Positions 25,201 through 33,576 of a stretch of DNA of 41,535 bases are shown here, in pieces. A program made the position numbers and the translations under genes. This DNA comes from Cypionkella sp. (GTDB lineage Bacteria > Pseudomonadota > Alphaproteobacteria > Rhodobacterales > Rhodobacteraceae): contig JALOTC010000003.1 of NCBI GenBank assembly GCA_025458085.1, positions 1-41,535 on the forward strand. Reading direction: 5' to 3'. The notes under the pieces were generated by a model that was not told where the DNA came from, did not search any database, and was given only the letters and a program-made list of their open reading frames with translations. Each line of letters starts with the position of its first letter. Position 1 is the first letter of the stretch.

Positions 25201-25230
25201 CCTTTTTGTCTTAGTCGGGGATGGGCGCGC

Positions 25231-27774
25231 GTGATCAGGTTTATCGGATCATTCTTTGGTGGGTTGTTCACCATGATCACGATGGGGGTGCTGTTTGTGG
25301 CACTCTCCATCGGGGCCGTGTTCTACATGTATGCCCAGGACCTGCCGAGCCATGAACGGCTTGCACAATACACGCCCCCGACGATCAGCCGCATCTACTC
25401 CGCCGAAGGGCGGATCATGGATGAATTCGCGAAGGAACGGCGGCTGTTTGTGCCGATCGAGGATATTCCCGATCTGGTGAAACATGCTTTCATCAGCGCT
25501 GAGGACAAGAATTTCTACAGCCACGCTGGCTATGACGTGACCGGCATGGCGGCGGCCTTGCGTGACGCAATTGTCAGCCGGGGGGAGAATCTGCGCGGTG
25601 CCTCTACGATCACGCAGCAGGTGATGAAGAACTTTCTTCTGTCCGGCGACCGGACGGGAGAGCGGAAGATCAAGGAACTGATCCTTGCCAGCCGGATCGA
25701 GGAGACGCTGAGCAAGGACAAGATCCTTGAACTTTATCTGAACGAAATCTTCCTTGGCCAGAATTCTTACGGCGTCGCCGCGGCGGCGCAGACCTATTTC
25801 AACAAGTCGCTGGTGGAGCTTGAGCCGCATGAGGCGGCGATGCTGGCCGCGATGCCGCAGGCACCAAGCCAGTACCATCCCGTCCGCGCGAAAGAACGCG
25901 TGACTGAGCGGCGCAATTATGTGCTGCGTGAGATGTGGGACAACGGCTATATCGACGAGGCCACCTATCTGGCCGAGCGGGAAAAGCCGTTGCGCAGTGT
26001 GCAGAACGGCGATTTCCCCGCCTTCCGTGAGGCACTGCCGCCGCGCGATTATTTCACAGATGAAATCCGCCGCCAGCTTTCTGGTACGTTTGGTGAAGAG
26101 GAATTCTTTGCGGGCGGATTGTCGATCCGCGCGACCGTGGACCCGGAATTGCAGGCCGCCGCCGCCGCGGCGCTGCGTCGGGGCTTGGAGCGCTATGATC
26201 GTGGTATCGGCGTCTGGCGCGGCACTCGGCTGACCGTGCCGGCAGAAGCCTTGACCTCTGAAGAGGCTTGGCGTGCTGCTTTGGCCGAGGTGGAGATCGC
26301 CCGCGATATCGAAGGCTGGTATCCGGCCGTCGTTCTTGAAGTCGGAGAGCGTTCGGCCCGAATTGGGATTGAAGGTGTCGAAGAAGATGACGACGGGCAT
26401 TTCATCCCGGCTGAAGATGTAACTTGGGCCCGAAAGCGCCGCGAGGATGGAAGCCTTGCCCCGCGTGCAAATGCTGCGGGTGATCTTGTCGCGGTGGGCG
26501 ATGTGGTCCATGTGCGGGCCGTGACCGACGACGAGACCGGCGCATTCCAGCGGTGGTCCTTGCGCCAAGTGCCAGAGGTGCAGGGCGCCTTTATGGCGAT
26601 GGATGTGAATACCGGACGCGTTCTGGCGATGCAGGGCGGGTTTTCCTATCAATTCTCGGTTTTTAACCGCGCGACGCAGGCAACGCGTCAGCCGGGGTCG
26701 AGCTTCAAGCCCTTTGTTTATGCGGCGGCGCTCGACTCGGGCTTCACTCCTGCGACGATCGTGATCGACGCGCCCATCGAGGTGAACACCCCTCAGGGGC
26801 TTTGGCGGCCAAAGAATGCCTCCAACCGTTTTTATGGACCGACGACCATCCGGACCGGGATCGAACAGTCCCGAAATCTGATGACCGTACGGATTGCCGA
26901 GGAGATCGGCATGGATGTGGTGGCGGGTTATGCGGAACGCTTTGGCGTCTATGATCGGATGCAGCCATTCCTTGCCAATTCGCTGGGCAGTCAGGAAACC
27001 ACTCTTTTCAAAATGGTGGCGGCCTATGCCATGTTCGCCAATGGTGGCGAGCGGGTTGAGCCGACGTTGGTGGACAGGGTGCAGGACCGCTTTGGACGGA
27101 CGCTGTACCGCCATGATCAGCGTGAATGTGTGGATTGCCAATTGGCCAGCCTTGGCAGCGGTATGCCTGTCCAGATTGAGTCAAAGCGCGAACGGGTGAT
27201 GGACCCGATCACCGCCTATCAATTGACCAGCATGATGGAAGGCGTGGTGCAACGTGGCACGGCGCGGGGCATCAATCTGCCGGTACCGGTGGCAGGCAAG
27301 ACCGGCACCACGAATGAGGCGCGCGATGTCTGGTTCGTGGGCTATACGTCGAATATCGCCGCAGGGTGCTACATCGGCTATGACCAGCCGCGCCCCTTGG
27401 GCGGCGGAGCTTCGGGCGGCGGGCTGTGCGGGCCGGTGTTCGAACAGTTCATGGCCAAGGCGATCAGTAAATATGGTGGCGCAAGCTTCAAAGTGCCGCC
27501 GGGCGGCTATTTCGCAAAGATTGATCGCTTTAGTGGTCAGCGCTTGTCCGAGGATGCGCGGGGAGAGAATGTGGTGGCAGAATATTTCCGCGAGGGCGAA
27601 GAGGCGGTCTTTGGCCTTGTGGTCGACGGTGGTTTTGCCATGGGGTCTAACTTGCCACTCTTTGAACCCGGCGAGAGTGACCGTGGTACAGCAGTGACCA
27701 CAGCCACAGGCGAGCAGCGCGTGATCCCAAACAAAGCAGATTTCGGGACCTTGAGTTCCGGCGGGCTTTACTGA
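25231..27774 (+). CDS. mrcA: Penicillin-binding protein 1A (bifunctional glycosyltransferase/transpeptidase)
   Basis: 847 residues from GTG 25231, chosen from the promoter position, the upstream GGGGAT and the family start ([10 protein letters not shown]). One N-terminal membrane helix (about 10-35). Glycosyltransferase domain with catalytic E91 in [32 protein letters not shown] and [12 protein letters not shown]. An OB-like insert follows (about 300-430), then the transpeptidase with S490-x-x-K493 (GSSFKPF), SRN in EQSRNLMT and KTGTT (K690). It polymerises and cross-links peptidoglycan. The acidic [20 protein letters not shown] region is in the insert. Complete, with no frame damage. Confidence 0.96.
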   Translation: MIRFIGSFFGGLFTMITMGVLFVALSIGAVFYMYAQDLPSHERLAQYTPPTISRIYSAEGRIMDEFAKERRLFVPIEDIPDLVKHAFISAEDKNFYSHAGYDVTGMAAALRDAIVSRGENLRGASTITQQVMKNFLLSGDRTGERKIKELILASRIEETLSKDKILELYLNEIFLGQNSYGVAAAAQTYFNKSLVELEPHEAAMLAAMPQAPSQYHPVRAKERVTERRNYVLREMWDNGYIDEATYLAEREKPLRSVQNGDFPAFREALPPRDYFTDEIRRQLSGTFGEEEFFAGGLSIRATVDPELQAAAAAALRRGLERYDRGIGVWRGTRLTVPAEALTSEEAWRAALAEVEIARDIEGWYPAVVLEVGERSARIGIEGVEEDDDGHFIPAEDVTWARKRREDGSLAPRANAAGDLVAVGDVVHVRAVTDDETGAFQRWSLRQVPEVQGAFMAMDVNTGRVLAMQGGFSYQFSVFNRATQATRQPGSSFKPFVYAAALDSGFTPATIVIDAPIEVNTPQGLWRPKNASNRFYGPTTIRTGIEQSRNLMTVRIAEEIGMDVVAGYAERFGVYDRMQPFLANSLGSQETTLFKMVAAYAMFANGGERVEPTLVDRVQDRFGRTLYRHDQRECVDCQLASLGSGMPVQIESKRERVMDPITAYQLTSMMEGVVQRGTARGINLPVPVAGKTGTTNEARDVWFVGYTSNIAAGCYIGYDQPRPLGGGASGGGLCGPVFEQFMAKAISKYGGASFKVPPGGYFAKIDRFSGQRLSEDARGENVVAEYFREGEEAVFGLVVDGGFAMGSNLPLFEPGESDRGTAVTTATGEQRVIPNKADFGTLSSGGLY

Positions 27775-27795
27775 CGCGCCAAGGATCCGGCAGCA

Positions 27796-27819
27796 GGCAG
27801 GGGAGTGGCCTCCCTTGCC
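27796..27819 (+). terminator. Terminator after mrcA
   Basis: A 10-bp stem GGCAGGGGAG/CTCCCTTGCC (one G-T pair) with loop TGGC, 21 bases past the stop. GTGTTTTC follows within 14 bases, so the T-run is short and displaced. Confidence 0.5.
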
Positions 27820-27871
27820 GCTGGCCTGTGTTTTCGCTAATCACCGCGCCGCAAGGCCAGAGGAAGAGATC

Positions 27872-28996
27872 ATGCGCGCCGAGACGCAGAACAACATCGC
27901 CCAGATCGAGAAATCGCTGAAACTGCTTGCCCAGCGGATGGATTGGGAAACGGCGCCCCATCGGCTTGAGGAATTCGATGCGCTGATCGAAGCGCCGGAC
28001 CTGTGGAACGATCCGGCCAAGGCCCAGAAACTGATGCGCGAGCGGCAGGCGCTTTTGGATGCGGTCTCGACCTATCGGATGATCTCCTCTGGCCTGAAGG
28101 ACAATGTCGAGCTGATCGAACTGGGCGAGGCGGAAGGCGATGCCGAAATCGTGGCCGAGGCGGAAGCCGCGCTGAAAGCCTTGGTGCCGGTAGCCGCAGC
28201 CAAAGAGCTTGAGGCGCTTTTGGATGGGGAGGCCGATGGCAACGACACTTTCCTTGAAATCAACGCAGGCGCAGGCGGCACGGAAAGCTGTGACTGGGCC
28301 AGCATGCTCGCTCGGATGTATGTGCGTTGGGCGGAAAAGAAGGGCTATAAGGTCGAACTGCAATCGGAAAGCGCGGGCGAAGAGGCAGGGATCAAATCCG
28401 CCGCTTACAAGATTTCCGGTCATAACGCCTATGGCTGGCTGAAATCGGAATCGGGTGTGCATCGGCTCGTGCGGATTTCGCCCTATGACTCGGCGGCGCG
28501 GCGGCACACATCTTTTTGCTCGGTCTGGGTCTATCCAGTGGTGGATGACAATATCGAGATCGTGATTCCCGATAGTGAAATCCGGATCGATACCTATCGC
28601 TCCTCGGGCGCGGGTGGGCAGCATGTGAACACCACCGACTCCGCGGTGCGTATCACCCATATCCCGACCGGGATCGTTGTGACCTCGTCGATGAAATCGC
28701 AGCATCAGAACCGCGAAATCGCGATGAATGCGCTGAAATCGCGGCTTTATGAACTGGAACTGCGCAAGCGGACAGAGGCGATCAACGCGGCCCACGAAGC
28801 CAAGGGTGATGCGGGTTGGGGCAACCAGATCCGGTCCTATGTGCTGCAGCCCTATCAGATGGTGAAGGATCTGCGGACAGGCGTGGAGACGAGCGATACG
28901 CAGGGTGTGCTGGACGGAGATCTGGACCAGTTCATGGCGGCGACCCTTGCCCTTGACGTGGCGGGCAAGACCCGCGCCGAGGCGCAGGGCGGCTAG
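27872..28996 (+). CDS. prfB: Peptide chain release factor 2
   Basis: 374 residues from ATG 27872 (GGAAGAGATC upstream), reading [16 protein letters not shown]. Domain 1 is helical, then [17 protein letters not shown], the peptide-anticodon region (203-205 reads SPY; E. coli RF2 has SPF) and the catalytic GGQ at 248-250 within [20 protein letters not shown]. It releases peptides at UGA and UAA codons. The gene is one uninterrupted frame and lacks the internal UGA frameshift of E. coli prfB, so that autoregulation is absent. A hairpin repeat follows the stop. Confidence 0.95.
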   Translation: MRAETQNNIAQIEKSLKLLAQRMDWETAPHRLEEFDALIEAPDLWNDPAKAQKLMRERQALLDAVSTYRMISSGLKDNVELIELGEAEGDAEIVAEAEAALKALVPVAAAKELEALLDGEADGNDTFLEINAGAGGTESCDWASMLARMYVRWAEKKGYKVELQSESAGEEAGIKSAAYKISGHNAYGWLKSESGVHRLVRISPYDSAARRHTSFCSVWVYPVVDDNIEIVIPDSEIRIDTYRSSGAGGQHVNTTDSAVRITHIPTGIVVTSSMKSQHQNREIAMNALKSRLYELELRKRTEAINAAHEAKGDAGWGNQIRSYVLQPYQMVKDLRTGVETSDTQGVLDGDLDQFMAATLALDVAGKTRAEAQGG

Positions 28997-29009
28997 GCGC
29001 GTCAGAGGA

Positions 29010-29076
29010 GGGGGGCGCTGCCCCCCATACCTGCCTTCGGCAGGTTCCCCCCCGGAGTATTTGAGCCAAGATGAAG
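29010..29076 (+). repeat. Dispersed hairpin-plus-tail intergenic repeat, copy 4, with a second hairpin
   Basis: GGGGGGC/GCCCCCC (3-base loop, 29010-29026) is followed by ACCTGCC/GGCAGGT closed by TTC (29029-29045), then a C-run and TATTT-GAGCCA-AGATGAAG ending at 29076. The extra hairpin is not in the other copies. It follows prfB and may double as its terminator. Confidence 0.8.
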
Positions 29077-29101
29077 GCGCTTGCCCCTTTGGATAAGGGG
29101 C

Positions 29102-29131
29102 TTGGCGTATGGCCTTTATTGCCGCTAGGCT
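29102..29131 (+). promoter_or_regulatory. Possible promoter of the DUF2189 gene
   Basis: TTGGCG (29102-29107), 18-base spacer, TAGGCT (29126-29131). The -10 hexamer is the same as in the predicted dnaB and MFS promoters. A start near 29138 supports translation from 29166 rather than from the open-frame ATG at 29109. Confidence 0.4.
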
Positions 29132-29165
29132 CATGTCGTGGGGGGCGGCTTTTGGGGAGGAAGGC

Positions 29166-29939
29166 ATGGTCAAGGATATGGCGCAGTCGCGCCCGATGCC
29201 AGAGATTATGGAACTCGATCTGTCAGACCTTCGGATGGCACTGACAGCGGGCTGGCGTGATCTTTTGCGAGCCCCTTTGTTCGGGGTCTTTTTTGCATCG
29301 GTCTATGTGCTGGGCGGATGGATGATCCTTTGGGCCATGACGGCCAAGGGCCAAATCTGGTGGACGATCATCGCAGGAGCGGGCTTCCCCATTCTTGGGC
29401 CTTTCATTGCGTGCGGATTTTACGAAGTTTCGCGTCGGCTCGAAATGGGGGAGCGGCTGGATTGGCCTGGCGTGCTTGGGGTCATCTTTCGGCAGAAGGA
29501 TCGGCAAATCCCCACCATGGCGGCGATCATCGTCGTGTTCTTTCTGTTTTGGAACTTCCTGGCCCATATGGTCTTCGCGCTCTTCCTTGGGCAGGCGACG
29601 CTGACCAACATCACCTCTAGCCCCGAGGTCTTTTTGACGCGCGAAGGGCTGATGATGCTTGCCTTTGGAACTGTGGTGGGCGCGGCCTTTGCCGGTGTGC
29701 TCTTCGCCATGACGGTTGTCAGCCTGCCCCTGCTCTTGGACCGAGATGTGGATTTCATCACGGCAATCATCGCAAGCTGGACCCTTGTCGTCGCCAATCC
29801 GATCGTGATGTTGGTATGGGGCGGGCTGATTGCCGCGGCCTTGTTTGTGGCGATGCTTCCGGGCTTTTTGGGGCTCTTTCTTGTGCTGCCCCTATTTGGT
29901 CATGCAAGTTGGCATTTGTATCGGCGCGCACTGGAATGA
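29166..29939 (+). CDS. DUF2189 integral membrane protein
   Basis: 257 residues from ATG 29166 (GGGGAGGAAGG upstream). The conserved start ELDLSDLRMALTAGWRDLLRAPLFGVFFASVYVLGG is the family signature. About six membrane helices follow, with a polar SRRLEMGERLDW loop and a GHASWHLYRRAL end. Function unknown; the family is common in Alpha- and Gammaproteobacteria and is sometimes linked with respiratory genes, but no such genes are adjacent. Confidence 0.85.
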   Translation: MVKDMAQSRPMPEIMELDLSDLRMALTAGWRDLLRAPLFGVFFASVYVLGGWMILWAMTAKGQIWWTIIAGAGFPILGPFIACGFYEVSRRLEMGERLDWPGVLGVIFRQKDRQIPTMAAIIVVFFLFWNFLAHMVFALFLGQATLTNITSSPEVFLTREGLMMLAFGTVVGAAFAGVLFAMTVVSLPLLLDRDVDFITAIIASWTLVVANPIVMLVWGGLIAAALFVAMLPGFLGLFLVLPLFGHASWHLYRRALE

Positions 29940-29942
29940 CAA

Positions 29943-29964
29943 AGGCGCGCCGTTGGGCGCGCCT
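29943..29964. terminator. Two-way terminator between the DUF2189 gene and bactofilin
   Basis: A perfect 9-bp stem AGGCGCGCC/GGCGCGCCT with loop GTTG, 3 bases after the DUF2189 stop and 50 bases from the bactofilin stop on the other strand. The stem is strong, with only a modest T-run. Confidence 0.55.
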
Positions 29965-30014
29965 GTCACTTTGTCCAACTCGTGGCATGACTGTGGGCCA
30001 GCCGAAGTGGCACC

Positions 30015-30530
30015 TTAAGGCGTGTCCGTGGCAGGCTTGCTTGGCGCAGGCGCAGCCAGTGCGGGCTGTGGTGCAGGCGGTGCGATGCGCCCCTGTGCCA
30101 GCGGATCGTCCTGACGCTGCACCGAACCTTCGAAATGGGCACCCGATTCGATGGCGATGGTCTTGTGGATGATGTCGCCTTCGACTCGGGCCGTGGCGGT
30201 CAGCCGAACCTTCAGGCCGCGCACGCGCCCGATCACCCGGCCATTGACCACAATGTCATCGGCCACAATCTCGCCCCGGATCGTGGCGCTTTCGCCGACG
30301 GTCAGCAAATGGGCGCGGATATCCCCTTCGACAGTGCCTTCAACTTGAATATCACCCGTTGTGCGCAGATTACCAACTATGGTGAGGTCGGAGGACAGGA
30401 CGGAGGCACCTGCCTTGCCCTTTGCCACAGGCGGGGTGAAGTCCATACCAGATTTCACAGGAGCCTCGGGCGTTTTGGGTTTTTCATCAGTCTTTGGCCC
30501 CGGTTCGTTGATGCGGCTCTTAGAAAACAT
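30015..30530 (-). CDS. Bactofilin (polymer-forming cytoskeletal protein)
   Basis: 171 residues. A disordered Lys/Pro N-terminus (1-40) leads into the bactofilin beta-helix: SSDLTIVGNLRTTGDIQVEGTVEGDIRAHLLTVGESATIRGEIVADDIVVNGRVIGRVRGLKVRLTATARVEGDIIHKTIAIESGAHFEGSV, with the regular V-x-G pattern of each turn. A Pro/Ala tail ends the protein. Bactofilins form stable filaments without nucleotide and position envelope enzymes. Its start overlaps the M23 peptidase gene by 11 bases, a pairing described in other alphaproteobacteria where the scaffold localises the hydrolase. Confidence 0.93.
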   Translation of the reverse strand: MFSKSRINEPGPKTDEKPKTPEAPVKSGMDFTPPVAKGKAGASVLSSDLTIVGNLRTTGDIQVEGTVEGDIRAHLLTVGESATIRGEIVADDIVVNGRVIGRVRGLKVRLTATARVEGDIIHKTIAIESGAHFEGSVQRQDDPLAQGRIAPPAPQPALAAPAPSKPATDTP

Positions 30531-31857
30531 TGTTCGCTGCCTTTATGAACGTCATCGGATTGACGGCTCTGCCGCCGATGCGGATTTCATAGTGAAGGTG
30601 TGTGCCGGTCGACCGGCCTGAATTGCCCATATCACCGATCCTGTCGCCGCGCGATACCCGATCGCCCACGTTCACCCGGATCGCGGACAAGTGAGCATAG
30701 CGCGTTTCGATCCCGAATTCATGCTTGATTGTGATAAGGCGGCCATAACCGGAATGCCAGCCTGCTTGGGTCACGACGCCATCAGCCGTGGCATGGATCG
30801 GAAGGCCATAAGCGCCCGCGTAATCGATCCCTTCATGCATGCGGCGACCAGCACCCTTTGGATCGCGCCGAGGACCGAAGCCCGAGGTAAAGCGCACATT
30901 GCCGCGCACGGGCATGGCGAACGGTGTCTTGAAGGCGGCCAGCCGGTAGAGGTTCATCTGGTCCAGACCTTGCAGAATCGCATTCGCACGCAGCTCATCC
31001 GCATGGCTGACGCTGCCGGAGGTGGACAGGCTGATCGGGCTAAGCGGTCCGCCCTGGCCTGAATAACCGCGGCGCACCTGATTGATCAGATCGTCCGGCG
31101 AAAGACCCGCATCACGAAACATCTTGTCCAGCGGTTCGACCGAGACAGTCAATGCCTCTTCCAAGCGCGTAAAGATTTCATTGTTGCGCGACTGGAGCGC
31201 GCGCTTTTCGGCCATGAGCGCTTCGGCGCGTTCATTCGCCTGACCGGCGGCCCCTTCCATCACATCACGTTCCTGCGCCGTTTCAGCGAGGGCATCCGCG
31301 AGGATATCAACCGTCGCCGCCGCATCGCGCGACCGTCCAAGCATCGGTGTGGAAAGACCAGATGCCGCCTCGACGACGGCAGAATCGGAGGCCAAGGCGC
31401 GCGCCTCGTCACGTTCCTTGATCGTGCGGCGCAGCGTGCTTTGAATCACATCAATCCCGGTTTCCAACTCGCGCCGGCGATCTTCAGAGGCGAGCAGACG
31501 GCTCTGCATTTCTGCAACCTGCTCCAACGCGAGGTTGAAGCGTTCCTGCGCGCGGGCGGCCTCTTCGGCACGGGCATCGCGATCTTCGGAGAGCGCGTTG
31601 AGCCTTTGTTCGTAAAGCGCCTGTTGGCGCAAGGTCTGTTCACGGCCAGAGCCTGCACTGATTGAGTCCATCAGCACAATCGCCGTGGCCAAGATCGTCC
31701 AAGCGAGAACGACACTACCACCGACGACGGCCAAGGCCTGCGTTGCAGGGCGCAGCCGAATGAAGCGGGTTTCGCTGTCAGATTTCAAAAACAGCCGCTG
31801 TTCGGGAAAATACCGCTCCAGCGAAGTGTTGATGCGAAAAGCCAATCGTGTCAGCAC
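30520..31857 (-). CDS. M23 peptidoglycan endopeptidase with membrane anchor and coiled coil
   Basis: 445 residues from GTG 31857, preceded by AGGAACGGAAC; relatives begin similarly (xLTRLAFRI...FPEQRLFLKSD). An upstream frame to 32160 lacks coding character. A cytoplasmic stretch of about 40 residues, then a membrane helix (ALAVVGGSVVLAWTILATAIVLM), a long coiled coil (about 70-225), and the LytM/M23 domain with its zinc site intact: the H and D of MHEGIDYAG, YAHLS and HLHYEI. It cuts peptide cross-links. The cytoplasmic tail would face the co-encoded bactofilin. Confidence 0.92.
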   Translation of the reverse strand: MLTRLAFRINTSLERYFPEQRLFLKSDSETRFIRLRPATQALAVVGGSVVLAWTILATAIVLMDSISAGSGREQTLRQQALYEQRLNALSEDRDARAEEAARAQERFNLALEQVAEMQSRLLASEDRRRELETGIDVIQSTLRRTIKERDEARALASDSAVVEAASGLSTPMLGRSRDAAATVDILADALAETAQERDVMEGAAGQANERAEALMAEKRALQSRNNEIFTRLEEALTVSVEPLDKMFRDAGLSPDDLINQVRRGYSGQGGPLSPISLSTSGSVSHADELRANAILQGLDQMNLYRLAAFKTPFAMPVRGNVRFTSGFGPRRDPKGAGRRMHEGIDYAGAYGLPIHATADGVVTQAGWHSGYGRLITIKHEFGIETRYAHLSAIRVNVGDRVSRGDRIGDMGNSGRSTGTHLHYEIRIGGRAVNPMTFIKAANNVF

Positions 31858-32095
31858 GCTGTCATGTTCCGTTCCTGGACCCTGCAACGATCCCCCCGGT
31901 TGGGCGACTGGCAGGGAATATGTCGGACGCCAGAGCCTTCGGCGCTGACCCGCCTTGGTTAGCCAAGCGATCACAGCGCCGCAACAAATTTGACCCAAGC
32001 TGGGGGCTTTCCCGCGATCAGGCCCGGTTTTTCGGCGAAGTTCCGCCGATTGTGCGGCTTGGCCCAATCTGCTCGCCGCTGACGGGCAGGGTGCT

Positions 32096-32923
32096 TCAGG
32101 CCGTCTGCTCGGGCTGCGTTTCGGCCAAGGGCCAATAGAAATCGGGCGGAAGCCCAGCATCGGCCCGTTTTTCTTCGTTAAAGGGCGGCTTCAACGCGCC
32201 GTGGAAATACCGCCGCACGAGGTTGTGGAACACCTCTTTCGGGTCCGACCCATCGCGCCCGCAGAGCCAGTTGAACCATTTGGAGCCATAGGCGACATGG
32301 CCCACTTCCTCGGCATAAATGGTTTCCAGCGCCGCCACGGCAGCCATATCGCCCGCTTTGCGGAAGATGTCGATCATGCCGGGCGTCACATCGAGGCCCC
32401 GCGCTTCCAGCACCATCGGCACCACGGCCAACCGCCCGTGCAGATCATCCGCCGTGTCAGAGGCAGCACGCCACATGCCCGCATGGGCGGGCAGGGCGCC
32501 GTAATGGCTGCCGGTCGCCTCCAGACAATCGCTCACCAGATTGAAATGGCGCGATTCTTCCTCGGCCGCCTTGACCCAGTCATCATAAAAACCAAGCGGC
32601 ATGGGGTGATGGGCAAAGCGCGCGATGATATCCCAATGCAGGTCCACGGCATTGAGTTCGATATGGGCCACCGCATGAAGCAGCGCCTGCCGCCCGGCGA
32701 GCGTACCGGGTCGGCGGCGCGGCACATCGCGCGGGGCCAGAAGTTCGGGCCGGGCAGGGCGGGCCGGCGCATCGGGCGGATGCGCCGTGCCGATGGGCAG
32801 GGGCGTGCCTGCCGCCCGCGCGGCGAACCAGCGCGCGGCATGATTGCGTGACAGCGCCGTTTTCGCGCGCCCATCGGCGGTGGTCAGAACCTCTACCGCC
32901 ATTTCGCAAAGTGTGCTGGCCAT
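32096..32923 (-). CDS. DUF455 ferritin-like protein
   Basis: 275 residues. Four-helix ferritin-like fold with the di-metal ligand pattern: AHIELNAVDLHWD, AAEEESRHFNLV and IYAEEVGHVAYG supply Glu and His residues in pairs. This is the DUF455 (COG2833) family, whose substrate is unknown; MiaE tRNA hydroxylase has a similar fold. AAAGGGGC precedes the ATG. Between the M23 gene and the peroxiredoxin on the same strand, 42 bases from the latter. Confidence 0.88.
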   Translation of the reverse strand: MASTLCEMAVEVLTTADGRAKTALSRNHAARWFAARAAGTPLPIGTAHPPDAPARPARPELLAPRDVPRRRPGTLAGRQALLHAVAHIELNAVDLHWDIIARFAHHPMPLGFYDDWVKAAEEESRHFNLVSDCLEATGSHYGALPAHAGMWRAASDTADDLHGRLAVVPMVLEARGLDVTPGMIDIFRKAGDMAAVAALETIYAEEVGHVAYGSKWFNWLCGRDGSDPKEVFHNLVRRYFHGALKPPFNEEKRADAGLPPDFYWPLAETQPEQTA

Positions 32924-32965
32924 GCTGCGCCCCTTTTGCCCCCAAACCTGTTCCTGTGCGCTATG

Positions 32966-33439
32966 TCAGAGCGCGCGGGCAGCTTCCAGCACCTCTTCGG
33001 CATGGCCCTTAACGCTGACCTTGGGCCAGATGCGGGCGATCTTGCCATCGGCGTCGATCAGGAAGGTGGAACGTTCGATCCCCATGTAGGTCTTGCCATA
33101 CATGCTTTTCTCGACCCAGACGCCATAATCTTCGCAGGTATGCCCCGCCTCATCGCTGGCGAGGATGACGGAAAGACCGTGCTTCTTGCAGAACTTGTCA
33201 TGCTTGGCCGCGCTGTCCTTGCTGATGCCGATGACGGAGGTGCCTGCGGCGGTGAAGTCGGCCATCCGCGCGCTGAAATCCTGCGCCTCCAGCGTGCAGC
33301 CGGGCGTGTCATCCTTGGGGTAGAAATAAAGCACGACCTTGCCGGGCCGCAGGGCCGAGAGGGTGATGGTGGTCCCGCCATCGCGGGGCAGAGTGAAATC
33401 GGGGGCTTGCGATCCGATGGCGGGCGTTGTGGCGGCCAT
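32966..33439 (-). CDS. bcp: Thiol peroxidase of the BCP/PrxQ type
   Basis: 157 residues from ATG 33439, with AGGAGCC upstream. Peroxidatic cysteine C48 is in YFYPKDDTPGCTLEA. The resolving cysteine five residues later, found in E. coli BCP, is absent; C84 (HDKFCKKHG) is the likely resolving residue, as in the helix-3 type, with C102 also available. It reduces hydrogen and organic peroxides using thioredoxin. It shares a 137-base divergent region with the AsmA-like gene. Confidence 0.93.
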   Translation of the reverse strand: MAATTPAIGSQAPDFTLPRDGGTTITLSALRPGKVVLYFYPKDDTPGCTLEAQDFSARMADFTAAGTSVIGISKDSAAKHDKFCKKHGLSVILASDEAGHTCEDYGVWVEKSMYGKTYMGIERSTFLIDADGKIARIWPKVSVKGHAEEVLEAARAL

Positions 33440-33462
33440 GATGGGCGGCTCCTTGCTGTTAT

Positions 33463-33474
33463 GGGTCACGACCC
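33463..33474. promoter_or_regulatory. Short palindrome upstream of the peroxiredoxin gene
   Basis: GGGTC-AC-GACCC lies 24-35 bases before the BCP start in the shared divergent region. It could be an operator half-site pair. No known regulator consensus is claimed. Confidence 0.25.
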
Positions 33475-33576
33475 TTTGCGTTTTAGCGGGCAATCAATGA
33501 GAATAAAGAGAGAGAGGCAGGGTTCGCCGCAGAAGCGCACCCGGAGCCCCGAGGGCAAGGCAGGCGAAAGGCAGCA

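Noticed and set aside
25192-25230. ATG start 13 codons upstream for mrcA
   Set aside because: It lies inside the predicted -10 box and adds MYTPFCLSRGWAR, which does not resemble PBP1A N-termini.
25249-27141. A 630-codon open frame opposite mrcA
   Set aside because: A composition shadow of PBP1A; no ribosome site or recognisable domain.
27647-29173. A 508-codon open frame opposite prfB and repeat copy 4
   Set aside because: Crosses an intergenic hairpin repeat and lacks protein-like composition.
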